From Marivivens geojensis (GTDB lineage Bacteria; Pseudomonadota; Alphaproteobacteria; Rhodobacterales; Rhodobacteraceae): a stretch of 64,000 nt of DNA. Below are positions 9,492 through 16,908 of this stretch, piece by piece. Location of the stretch: contig NZ_JALKCU010000002.1 of the NCBI RefSeq assembly GCF_023540835.1, forward strand, positions 310,001 to 374,000, read 5' to 3'. Each line of letters starts with the position of its first letter. The stretch's first letter is position 1. The notes below the pieces were generated by a model. It searched no databases, was not told where the DNA came from, and worked only from the letters and a program-made list of their open reading frames with translations. The position numbers and the translations under genes were made by a program.

Positions 9492-9521
9492 GTGCGGTCA
9501 ATTCTTTGATATGTGCGGTCA
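9492..9521 (+). promoter_or_regulatory. Direct-repeat operator, probable AraC-family site
   Basis: GTGCGGTCA occurs at 9492-9500 and again at 9513-9521, a centre-to-centre spacing of 21 bp (two helical turns). Paired direct repeats at 21 bp are the classic AraC/araI geometry. The site lies between the AraC-family gene and the lipoprotein gene at 9584. Confidence 0.5.
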
Positions 9522-9583
9522 TGCACTGACCAGACAGGGATCAGTAGACCCTCCCTCGAAACAACAGTCGAAGGAGATACGAT

Positions 9584-9949
9584 ATGAAACCTATTCTGAT
9601 TGCCCCGCTTGCTCTGGCAACCCTGCTTGGGGCCTGTGCTGAGATGGGAACCGATGTGACGCCAGTTCTGGATGGCGCACCGACAGCGCAATACCAACGC
9701 GACCTAGCAGAGTGTCGCGCTCTTGCCCGTGATCAGACGCAGCTCCAACAGGAAACGGTGGCCGCCGCCGTCATCGGTGCGGGGATTGGCGGTGTTCTGG
9801 GCGAAGTCGACGACGATGGCGAGGCTTTGGGCGGTGCGATCGCGGGCGCCTTGGCAGGAACGGCAATGGGCGTGAGCGAGGCAAGTGAGACCCGCGAGAC
9901 AATCGTTCTGAACTGCCTCCGAGGCCGAGGCCACGCAGTCGTAAATTGA
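9584..9949 (+). CDS. Glycine-zipper lipoprotein
   Basis: A 121-residue probable outer-membrane or periplasmic lipoprotein. A short hydrophobic signal ends in the lipobox LLGAC with Cys at residue 17. Residues about 60-100 form a glycine-zipper segment (VIGAGIGGVLGE, then GGAIAGALAGTAMG), seen in small envelope proteins such as OmpA-like and SlyB-like families. AAGGAGA lies seven bases ahead of the ATG. It follows the AraC regulator and its candidate operator and is likely induced by that regulator; no more specific role can be read. Confidence 0.85.
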   Translation: MKPILIAPLALATLLGACAEMGTDVTPVLDGAPTAQYQRDLAECRALARDQTQLQQETVAAAVIGAGIGGVLGEVDDDGEALGGAIAGALAGTAMGVSEASETRETIVLNCLRGRGHAVVN

Positions 9950-9960
9950 CGGAGTTCACC

Positions 9961-10111
9961 ATGCACAGCACCCACACCCGCTTTACAGAGCTCCACGATC
10001 TGCTGATCGGCGGACCGGATCGGCTGATCCCAGCGCAGAGGCCCACTCTGCCTCGGGCCCGAAGGCGACCTCGGAACCTGCTCTTGCACATGTTTCGGTG
10101 GCCCCGACGAT
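9961..10111 (+). other. Short ORF with good ribosome-binding site, probable gene remnant
   Basis: An ATG at 9961 preceded by GGAG six bases upstream opens a 50-codon frame starting MHSTHTRFTELHDLLIGG and becoming arginine-rich before stopping at 10111. The +2 frame then stays open to 10192. The change from an ordinary N-terminus to low-complexity basic sequence suggests a frameshifted or truncated gene, in keeping with the broken SDR gene immediately downstream. No family was recognised. Confidence 0.3.
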
Positions 10112-10189
10112 GACCATGGGGGGCACCGCGCGTCCTAATGGCCACCGCCGCCCGACGCGTTGCCGTCTTCTGACCGAATGGAGAACACT

Positions 10190-10390
10190 ATGACCGTTCT
10201 TATTGCCGGAGCTACGGGCTAACTCGGGCGTTGCCTCTGCGCCGAATACGCGCGCCGCGGTCGCCATGTCACTGCGCTGGTGCGCAACCCTGCGTGGGCG
10301 GTGGGTGTCAAACGGTTCGGTTCCCATCACCTGCAAGACCACTTTGAAACGCTCGCCGCCGATGCGGCAAACCACTCCAAAGGACATTGA
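10190..10390 (+). pseudogene. Broken NAD(P)-binding SDR/NmrA-like gene (in-frame stop plus internal deletion)
   Basis: The ATG at 10190, with GGAGAA just upstream, starts MTVLIAGATG, then an in-frame TAA, then LGRCLCAEYARRGRHVTALV. Ignoring the stop, this is the Rossmann glycine motif (GATGYLG) and first beta-alpha-beta unit of an atypical short-chain dehydrogenase. After about 35 codons the frame continues straight into what looks like a C-terminal tail (HHLQDHFETLAADAANHSKGH) and stops at 10390. Roughly 200 residues of the usual family length are missing. So the locus carries a nonsense codon (probably TAC to TAA) and a large in-frame deletion. The next gene's start at 10393 follows at once, with the ribosome-binding AAGGA inside the remnant. 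Confidence 0.75.
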
Positions 10391-10392
10391 CC

Positions 10393-11052
10393 ATGACCCT
10401 TCGCACCTTCGGTGGCCTCGCCGCCCTCACCTGCGCCGCAACTTATCTCGTCGGCTTTGCCCTGATCCTTACCCTGCTTGCCCCGCTCGGGTTCGGCACA
10501 AGCCAGGTCGACACCGCCGCCGTCGTGGCCTTTATCGCAGAGCAACCCGGCGTGCTGATCGCTTGGAACACCACGATCTATGTGGTCAACGCACTGGCGC
10601 TGGTGCTGCTGGTCGTAACACTCTACCGCCGGATCGCCACAACGATGCCCGATGCCGCAGCTTTCACCTGCGCGATTGGCCTGATCTGGTCCACCCTCGT
10701 CCTTGGCGCTGGCATGATCGCCAATGTCGCCGTGGAGCAAACCAATGCACTTGCAGACAATCCCGAAGCCGCAGCGGAGCTTTGGCAAACGCTTCACGCC
10801 GTCGAACTCGGCCTCGGCGGCGGTAACGAGATCGCAGGGGGCGCATGGATTTTGGCGGTCAGTATTGCGGGGTTACGCAGTGGCACTCTGGGTCGCGTAA
10901 TCGCAATGATCGGTACGGTCAGCGGTGCGGCGGGCCTCGCCACGATCCTACCTCCGCTCGGTGACAGTGCAGGTGCTGTCTTTGGCCTCGGTGCAATCGT
11001 GTGGTTCATCGCTGTTGGGGTTGCCCTACTGCGTCCCTCTCCGCGCCCTTGA
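10393..11052 (+). CDS. DUF4386-like integral membrane protein
   Basis: A 219-residue protein with about six hydrophobic segments and short polar loops, ending shortly after the last segment. The N-terminus (GGLAALTCAATYLVGFALIL) and overall arrangement resemble the DUF4386 family, whose function is unknown to me. AAGGA lies eight bases before the ATG at 10393. It was probably co-transcribed with the now broken SDR gene; it appears intact. Confidence 0.75.
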   Translation: MTLRTFGGLAALTCAATYLVGFALILTLLAPLGFGTSQVDTAAVVAFIAEQPGVLIAWNTTIYVVNALALVLLVVTLYRRIATTMPDAAAFTCAIGLIWSTLVLGAGMIANVAVEQTNALADNPEAAAELWQTLHAVELGLGGGNEIAGGAWILAVSIAGLRSGTLGRVIAMIGTVSGAAGLATILPPLGDSAGAVFGLGAIVWFIAVGVALLRPSPRP

Positions 11053-11093
11053 ACGCAGTACTGATCTCGCAAAGTGCGAACGTCCTGTCATGA

Positions 11094-12419
11094 TCAGAGC
11101 GCATCCCTCCGCTGGACCCCGATATTGTTCAAATCGAAGTCACAGACTTTGACAGATGGCTCGACAACAGATTGAGCACTGGGGCCGACCCGACATGGCT
11201 GTCAAACGCGACGATCTACAGTGCGGCCACGTTTTGCAGGCTGCTGGGGAAAGCCGTCTTTAAAGGCGACATTGAAACAGATCATCATTTGGTTGGTTTC
11301 AATATCCTCAAAGGGGGTAAAGAACACTTCGCAGATGCTCTCCAAGACCTCATTGATAAAGAAGAAAGCCACAGCAAAGAGCTGAAGGGGATTTTCGGAG
11401 GGCTGTTCTACCGCACTTCAGCTGTCAATTCGATTGACCTCCCCTGCTTTGGTCCATTTGTAGACGTTCTTCGAGAGGTCGCCATCACTAACTGGCCATT
11501 CGATGAGGGCGATATCGTCTACGGCAAACCCGTCACAAACAGGGTTGTCTGTTCGGTTGAGACGGCAGCGCGAGAGATAGGAATTCCCAGCGACACTCTT
11601 GCTCTGGTGCTCGAAGAGGCTGGCCTGATTAAACCGACACCGCGTGTCGCCATGCGTCGCTTCTTTAAAATAAAGGACGCCACAGACCTTTTTGACCAAA
11701 TGCGGCACTGGGTGGATGCAACTCACATTCGGAAAAGTCATGGCCTTTCTCCGAGAGAGTTCGACGCGCTGGTCGCTGCCGGTTTCATATCGGCCCAGTC
11801 AAACGTCATTCGGCTACATCGCAGATGGGTTCCCAATGGCCTCGCCCCTCTGATAAAAGACTTGGACACCAGAGCCGAACCTGCGACTGCAGGTAAAAGT
11901 CTCTAACAATCGTTGCTCTCGACGCAGACCAAAACAGGCGTATCGATCGCAGATCTGGTTCAGGCAGTCACAAACGGAAGTCTTCCCCTATATTTGGATC
12001 CTGCGGATCGAGGATTTTCGAGGTTCCAATTGAACCTTGCGGAAGTGCGCGAAGTTCTTGGCCATCTGTTTGAAACACCAGACGAAGGATGGGTCGGCCT
12101 CTCTGAGTTCGGCCGCATGATTGGAATTCGTGAAACCCAACATCTCAAAGCTCTGTCTGCGACAGGCACCATCAAACTTGAAAAACATCGGAACCCCAAA
12201 ACCAGCGTGATCCAAGAGGTTGTAACTCGAGAAGCCGTTGAGAATTTCCACAAGACCTTTACAACACCGAAAATCTTACAGTCCACGTTTGGCGGATCCT
12301 CACTGACCTACCGTACAAAGCTCGAAAAGGCGGGCCTACACCCATTACGTCCAGAAGGTCGCGATATTGGGTCAGTATACGAGAAGGCCATTGCGACAAA
12401 GACTTGCGACCCGAATTAA
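11094..12419 (+). pseudogene. Decayed TniQ-like gene interrupted by an in-frame TAA
   Basis: After a stop at 11091, one reading frame runs to 12419 with a single TAA at 11904-11906. The two halves (11172-11906 and 11913-12419 if counted from TTG codons) are in the same frame and continue one protein. There is no ATG or GTG before 11172, and the homologous-looking text (VTDFDRWLDNRLS) begins upstream of the first TTG, so the N-terminus is missing. The repeated pattern of HTH-like segments (CSVETAAREIGIPSDTLALV; LSPREFDALVAAGFI; VGLSEFGRMIGIRETQHLKA) fits the C-terminal region of TniQ-type transposition proteins. It lies on the 3' side of tRNA-Pro, a common integration spot, which suggests a relic of a mobile element. 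The TniQ call is from memory of the family. Confidence 0.5.
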
Positions 12420-12750
12420 AGGTCAGACAACAGATTACCTGCCTCAAATCGACCTGACCTGACGTCGGTCGATTCTTCTCGATAGCGGCCATCGTACGGA
12501 CTGTATCTGCAGTTGGAAGTCTACACCCAAGCAACAGGGTGAGCGGCCTGAGTCGACCAAGCGCCTTTATTTTACAGCCATTGATCCTGTCTCGAAGGCA
12601 TCACACGATGAAACCAGAGCAGCCCGCTCTTGGTAAAAACTTCAAATTGCCAATAAATGTGTGGAAAGCTGACGAAACCGCTTGACACAAATTTGCACGA
12701 AAACGGCAAAATTTGCACACTTATGGTTAATCGGCAGCAATTTTCTGAAG
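12420..12750. other. Gene-poor stretch between the TniQ-like remnant and tRNA-Pro
   Basis: No supported gene is seen in these 331 bases. A 25-codon open stretch near 12560-12636 has protein-like composition but no recognisable family. The right end carries the 10 bp direct repeat described separately. Confidence 0.5.
12689..12718. repeat. 10 bp direct repeat spaced 20 bp, beside the tRNA-Pro 3' end
   Basis: AAATTTGCAC occurs at 12689-12698 and 12709-12718. A TTGACA hexamer lies at 12682-12687 on the plus strand, but no good -10 follows. Two near-helical-turn copies suggest a protein binding site; the partner is unknown. Confidence 0.4.
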
Positions 12751-12827
12751 TGGTCGGGGCGATAGGATTCGAACCTACGACCTACGGTACCCAAAACCGT
12801 CGCGCTACCAGGCTGCGCTACGCCCCG
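12751..12827 (-). tRNA. tRNA-Pro (anticodon UGG)
   Basis: On the minus strand the sequence folds as a complete 77-base tRNA including an encoded CCA (complement of 12751-12753). The acceptor stem is CGGGGCG/CGCCCCG, the D-arm contains AGCCTGGTAGC, the anticodon loop reads TTTTGGGTA with anticodon TGG, and the T-arm carries GGTTCGAATCC. Remnants of a possible mobile element lie on its 3' side (lower coordinates). Confidence 0.97.
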
Positions 12828-12884
12828 ACTGCGCACCGTTTAGCGATGCTTTTCGGAATTGAAAAGCCCAAAGCGTGCTTTTTC

Positions 12885-13367
12885 TTAGTTACATGGCAAA
12901 GCGGCGTTTTCTCCGATGGATGGATGCTGCAAAACATCGCCTTCAGCCATGCCTAAACGCCCTGCAAGGCCACCATTTATCTCTAAAACGAACTGAACCT
13001 GTGCCCCACCGTCGATTGGCGTGCGGTCGAGCGGAATCGCATTGGGGTGAATGCGGGTAATCGTGCCCGTCTCATCTGCGAAAATCATATCAAGAGGAAT
13101 CAGTGTGTTGTGCATCCAGAACGCCACCTGGTGCGGGCGCTCGTAAACGAACAGCATCCCCGCCATCGTCGGCATCTCTGGCACGTTCATCAGCCCTTGG
13201 GCTCGCTCATCCGCCGTATCCGCCACCTCAACGGTGAACCGCGCCTGACCAAAGTCACCCCTGACCAGTACCTTATCCAAAGAACAAGCCGCCGCAGCCG
13301 GTTGGGCCACGGCGGCTAGCGCTGCAATCACGAGCGATGTTAATCGTCTAGCTGAATGCTTTCCCAA
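12885..13367 (-). CDS. DUF192 (UPF0127) secreted protein
   Basis: A 160-residue protein with a signal peptide (hydrophobic core [17 protein letters not shown]) and a DUF192 domain: [38 protein letters not shown] and the C-terminal VLEINGG-A characteristic of the family. The function is unknown. The start is a TTG at 13367 with GAGG seven bases upstream, overlapping the end of the cold-shock gene by 28 bp, so translation is probably coupled to it. An internal GTG would shorten the signal peptide. Confidence 0.9.
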   Translation of the reverse strand: MGKHSARRLTSLVIAALAAVAQPAAAACSLDKVLVRGDFGQARFTVEVADTADERAQGLMNVPEMPTMAGMLFVYERPHQVAFWMHNTLIPLDMIFADETGTITRIHPNAIPLDRTPIDGGAQVQFVLEINGGLAGRLGMAEGDVLQHPSIGENAALPCN

Positions 13368-13870
13368 ATCAGAACCTCGACCGCCAGTTTCCCGCGCTTC
13401 CCGTCGATGCTCTTCATGGCGATAGCTTCGCCTGGTTGCAGGTCAGCAAGGCCAGACCGGCGCAGAACTTCGATGTGCACAAAGATATCTTCGGACGAAC
13501 CAAAGACATTGGCAAACCCAAATCCCTTACCTTTGTCGAACCATTTGACCCGAGCCGGTAAAATCGGCGTGTTATCGAGAACCTCTGGATCAACATCCAC
13601 CAGATCCGCCAGCATACTCCCGTTAGCTGGCAACTCAGGTGGTGCAATCGCGATAACCTCGGTTGCTTGAAGACCACGATCCGTCTCTTGAACGAGAAGA
13701 TCGATATCCGAACCATCCGCCACGGAACTCTGCCCAAAATTGCGTAGGACGTTTGCGTGCAACAAAATATCCGCGCCGCCTTCGTTTGACACGACAAAGC
13801 CAAAGCCTTTGCCAGGATCAAACCATTTTACACGCCCTTTGACAGGGCGTTCATTTATTGTGTCAGTCAT
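13340..13870 (-). CDS. Cold-shock-domain protein with two CSDs
   Basis: A 176-residue nucleic-acid-binding protein with two cold-shock domains. The first (residues about 10-75) has RNP1-like KGFGFVV after VKWFDPG; the second (about 105-170) has KGFGFANV after VKWFDKG, and an RNP2-like [15 protein letters not shown] low-complexity linker with proline and valine joins them. Tandem ATGs at 13873 and 13870 leave the start open by one codon; longer starts have no ribosome-binding site. It overlaps and probably drives translation of the DUF192 gene. The two-domain form, common in Alphaproteobacteria, contrasts with the 70-residue single-domain CspA. Confidence 0.9.
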   Translation of the reverse strand: MTDTINERPVKGRVKWFDPGKGFGFVVSNEGGADILLHANVLRNFGQSSVADGSDIDLLVQETDRGLQATEVIAIAPPELPANGSMLADLVDVDPEVLDNTPILPARVKWFDKGKGFGFANVFGSSEDIFVHIEVLRRSGLADLQPGEAIAMKSIDGKRGKLAVEVLIWESIQLDD

Positions 13871-13977
13871 CATTCTTTCAATCCCGCCGCGGACCCCCAT
13901 CCGGCCGCTGCTTCATCGCGTCAGCAGACCTGTTTTGTTCGCAAGAAACAAGTCCCACCAACGGCATTTTGATCAAC

Positions 13978-14583
13978 TTAGGGATACAAACGGACCGCCG
14001 ACCAAGGTGCATTTACACCTTCACGTGTCCATCTAAAGCGATCATGCAACCTAAACGCGCCATCAGCCCAGAACTCGATCTCGACCGGTGTGATACGAAA
14101 CCCACCCCAGAACGGTGGGCGCGCCGGATTGATTCCCTCTTTAGCGGTAACAACGGCCACTTCGGCCATCAGAGTGCTCCGACTATCGAGAGGTTGCGAT
14201 TGTTTCGACGCCCATGCCCCCAAACGGCTCTTGAGAGATCGCGAATGATAATATTCGTCCGCCTGCGGTCCGTCCTCGCGTTCGATGGTTCCGCGCACCC
14301 GGATTTGCCGACGAAGGGACTTCCAATGCATGACAAAGGCAGCCTTCCCTGCCCCCTCTAGCTCTTGGGCCTTTTTGCTTGTGTAGTTCGTGTAGAACAC
14401 AAAGGCGTCGTCCTCGATCTCTTTGAGAAGCACCATACGCGCGTTCGGCAAACCGTCTGCGTCTACGGTCGACAGCGCGATAGCGTTCGGGTCATTGATC
14501 TCGCTTTTTTCGGCCTCAGCCAACCAATCCCGTGCCAATTGGAACGGATCGTCGCCTGCGAAAATGCCTGTGCGGTCACTCAT
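13978..14583 (-). CDS. pdxH: Pyridoxamine 5'-phosphate oxidase
   Basis: Oxidises pyridoxine/pyridoxamine phosphate to pyridoxal 5'-phosphate with FMN. The 201-residue protein has the family layout: N-terminal [16 protein letters not shown]-binding [10 protein letters not shown] and [13 protein letters not shown], then [26 protein letters not shown], and the C-terminal signature [14 protein letters not shown] followed by LHDRFRW. All conserved basic residues of the phosphate site appear present. It is divergent from fabI (148 bp apart). Confidence 0.96.
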   Translation of the reverse strand: MSDRTGIFAGDDPFQLARDWLAEAEKSEINDPNAIALSTVDADGLPNARMVLLKEIEDDAFVFYTNYTSKKAQELEGAGKAAFVMHWKSLRRQIRVRGTIEREDGPQADEYYHSRSLKSRLGAWASKQSQPLDSRSTLMAEVAVVTAKEGINPARPPFWGGFRITPVEIEFWADGAFRLHDRFRWTREGVNAPWSAVRLYP

Positions 14584-14731
14584 GATACCCTCTTCTCATC
14601 AACAAGGTGGGGCGCGTAACAAGCGCGTTTTGATACAACAACTGTGACGTTGCGTCTCACACAGGCTTGAAGCGACTGGTCCAATCGCCTACACCGAAGC
14701 GATATAACGCGAAAGGGGCAAGGGGGACACA

Positions 14732-15538
14732 ATGTCGTCGCAACTCATGCAGGGCAAGCGCGGGCTAATTATGGGCCTCGCCAATGACAAATCAATAGCT
14801 TGGGGCATCGCCAAGGCACTCGCAGACGCTGGTGCGGAACTTGCCTTTTCCTATCAGGGCGAAGCACTGCTGAAACGGGTTGGCCCGCTCGCAGAACAAC
14901 TCGGCTCTGATACGGTTCTGCCGTGCGACGTGTCCGACATGGACTCGGTCGATGCGCTTTTCGCAGAGCTTGAGAAAAAATGGGGCAAGATGGACTTCAT
15001 CGTCCACGCCATCGGTTTCTCTGACAAAAACGAACTGCGTGGCCGCTATGTGGACACCACCCGCGAAAACTTCCTGATGACGATGGACATCTCTGTTTAT
15101 TCGTTCACGGCCGTAGTTCAGCGCGCAGCAAAGATGATGACCGACGGCGGTTCGTGCCTCACCCTCACCTACTATGGTGCAGAACGCGTGATGCCGCATT
15201 ACAACGTCATGGGCGTCGCCAAAGCAGGCCTCGAGGCTTCCGTGCGCTACCTCGCCGAAGATCTGGGCAAAGACCGTATTCGCGTAAACGCAATCTCGGC
15301 CGGTCCGATCAAAACGCTGGCCGCATCGGGCATCGGTGACTTCCGTTACATCCTGAAATGGAACGAATATAACTCGCCGCTGCGCAAAAACGTTTCGATC
15401 GACGAAGTGGGCGGTTCCGCGCTCTACCTTCTGTCCGATCTCTCGACTGGCGTGACGGGCGAAACCCACCACGTTGACGCGGGCTACCACGTTGTCGGCA
15501 TGAAAGCCGTCGACGCGCCTGACATGAACAAAGAGTAA
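14732..15538 (+). CDS. fabI: Enoyl-[acyl-carrier-protein] reductase (NADH)
   Basis: Catalyses the last reduction of each fatty-acid elongation cycle. The 268-residue SDR has the FabI-specific cofactor motif GLANDKSIAWGIA near residue 15 and the catalytic Tyr-X6-Lys as YNVMGVAK near residue 155, with the family's YYGAERVMPHYN just before it. It starts at an ATG with GGGGGA upstream and is followed after 3 bp by a LysE-type exporter and then gpt, apparently as one transcription unit. Confidence 0.97.
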   Translation: MSSQLMQGKRGLIMGLANDKSIAWGIAKALADAGAELAFSYQGEALLKRVGPLAEQLGSDTVLPCDVSDMDSVDALFAELEKKWGKMDFIVHAIGFSDKNELRGRYVDTTRENFLMTMDISVYSFTAVVQRAAKMMTDGGSCLTLTYYGAERVMPHYNVMGVAKAGLEASVRYLAEDLGKDRIRVNAISAGPIKTLAASGIGDFRYILKWNEYNSPLRKNVSIDEVGGSALYLLSDLSTGVTGETHHVDAGYHVVGMKAVDAPDMNKE

Positions 15539-15541
15539 ACC

Positions 15542-16156
15542 ATGACCGCCGCCGCATTTCTGTCGATCGTTCTGATCCACCTTGCGGCGGCGATTTCCCC
15601 TGGACCCAGCTTTGTCGTCGCTGTGCGCACCGCAGCCTCTGATGGGTTCAAGGTGGCAACTGCCCTCGCCCTCGGCTTCGGGCTCGGTGCGATCCTCTGG
15701 GCCACGGCGGCAATGGCTGGCCTCGCCCTTCTCTTTGAAATTCTCCCCTCGTTGTTCATCGGCCTGAAACTGGTCGGTGCCGCGTTCCTCTTTTGGATCG
15801 CCTACAACATGTGGAAACACGCGAGCGACCCGCTAGCAGAGCCGACACCTGGCGCAGCACCCCGCTCTGCCCTCTCTGCGATGCGCTACGGGTTCTTGAC
15901 CTTCGCGTCTAACCCAAAGCCCGCTGTGTTCTTTGGCGCGGTTTTTGTCGGCCTCGTGCCGCATGACACGCCGTTGCCGTGGCGTCTTGCCATACTTGCG
16001 GCGGTTTTCGCCAATGAAACACTCTGGTATATCGTCGTTGCGCGGGTCTTTTCTCTGCCCCGTGCGCGTGCTGCCTATTTGCGACTAAAGGCCGGTGTTG
16101 ACCGGATGTTCGGCGGGCTCCTTGCCCTGCTCGGCCTAAAAATCGCCCTGACGTAA
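15542..16156 (+). CDS. LysE/RhtB-family amino-acid exporter
   Basis: A 204-residue inner-membrane protein with about six hydrophobic segments. The N-terminal signature ISPGPSFVVAVRTAASDG and the mid-protein NPKPAVFFGAVF are diagnostic of LysE/RhtB translocators, which export amino acids or related small molecules. The substrate cannot be told. It follows fabI by 3 bp and precedes gpt by 12 bp. Confidence 0.92.
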   Translation: MTAAAFLSIVLIHLAAAISPGPSFVVAVRTAASDGFKVATALALGFGLGAILWATAAMAGLALLFEILPSLFIGLKLVGAAFLFWIAYNMWKHASDPLAEPTPGAAPRSALSAMRYGFLTFASNPKPAVFFGAVFVGLVPHDTPLPWRLAILAAVFANETLWYIVVARVFSLPRARAAYLRLKAGVDRMFGGLLALLGLKIALT

Positions 16157-16168
16157 AGGACTGACCGA

Positions 16169-16681
16169 ATGGCAAAGAACGATCTTCTGCCCCACGAAAA
16201 AGGGTTCCATGTCTCTTGGGATCAAATCCACCGTGACAGCCGTGCGCTGGCATGGCGTCTAGACGGACAAGGTCCGGCAGAAGATGGATCGTGGAAAGCC
16301 ATCGTCGCGATCACCCGTGGCGGCATGGCCCCTGCGATGATCATTGCACGTGAATTGGACGTGCGCACCATCGACACGATCAGCGTCAAATCTTACAACC
16401 ACCAGAACCAATCCTCGGCTCAAGTGCTCAAGGCACCCGACGCAGAGATCATGGGGGACGGCACGGGTATCCTCGTCATCGACGACCTCGTGGACAGCGG
16501 TAAAACCCTCGAACTCGTCCGCGAAATGTACCCCAAAGCCCACTTCGCCACCGTCTACGCAAAGCCCAAAGGCCGCCCACAAGTGGACACCTTCATCACC
16601 GAAGTGAGCCAAGATACATGGATTTTCTTCCCTTGGGATATGGCGCTGCAATACGTCCAACCCTATCGCGGCACCGATTAA
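16169..16681 (+). CDS. gpt: Xanthine phosphoribosyltransferase
   Basis: Purine salvage: transfers phosphoribose from PRPP to xanthine and guanine. The 170-residue protein has the PRPP-binding motif [13 protein letters not shown] near residue 100 and the family's [20 protein letters not shown] near residue 46; length and C-terminus ([12 protein letters not shown]) match proteobacterial Gpt. It is last in the fabI-lysE-gpt run and is followed by a strong hairpin terminator. Confidence 0.95.
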   Translation: MAKNDLLPHEKGFHVSWDQIHRDSRALAWRLDGQGPAEDGSWKAIVAITRGGMAPAMIIARELDVRTIDTISVKSYNHQNQSSAQVLKAPDAEIMGDGTGILVIDDLVDSGKTLELVREMYPKAHFATVYAKPKGRPQVDTFITEVSQDTWIFFPWDMALQYVQPYRGTD

Positions 16682-16716
16682 TCATCGGTTAAAGTTGCAC
16701 ATTTCGAACATTTCAA

Positions 16717-16748
16717 GGCGCGAAAGACTATACTTTCGCGCCATTTTT
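16717..16748 (+). terminator. Strong intrinsic terminator after gpt
   Basis: GGCGCGAAAG (16717-16726) pairs perfectly with CTTTCGCGCC (16733-16742) around a six-base loop, followed by ATTTTTAT. It ends the fabI-lysE-gpt transcript. Confidence 0.9.
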
Positions 16749-16908
16749 ATACAAACGTATACATTTTCCCAGATTTCAGCGCCAATTCAAAAAACCGCGT
16801 TCCCTGGCGGTTTCCCGTGGCTCCCCGCTTGCACCTTATCGCCCGCCCGCCTATTCATTGCAGGCCTTGTTTGACAGGGTGAAGACATCAGTTTCAGGGG
16901 GGCCGCAG

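Noticed and set aside
12541-12636. Possible transposase fragment (open stretch with RLYFTAIDPVSK)
   Set aside because: Superficially like a DDE integrase strand, but too short, without flanking catalytic residues or terminal inverted repeats.
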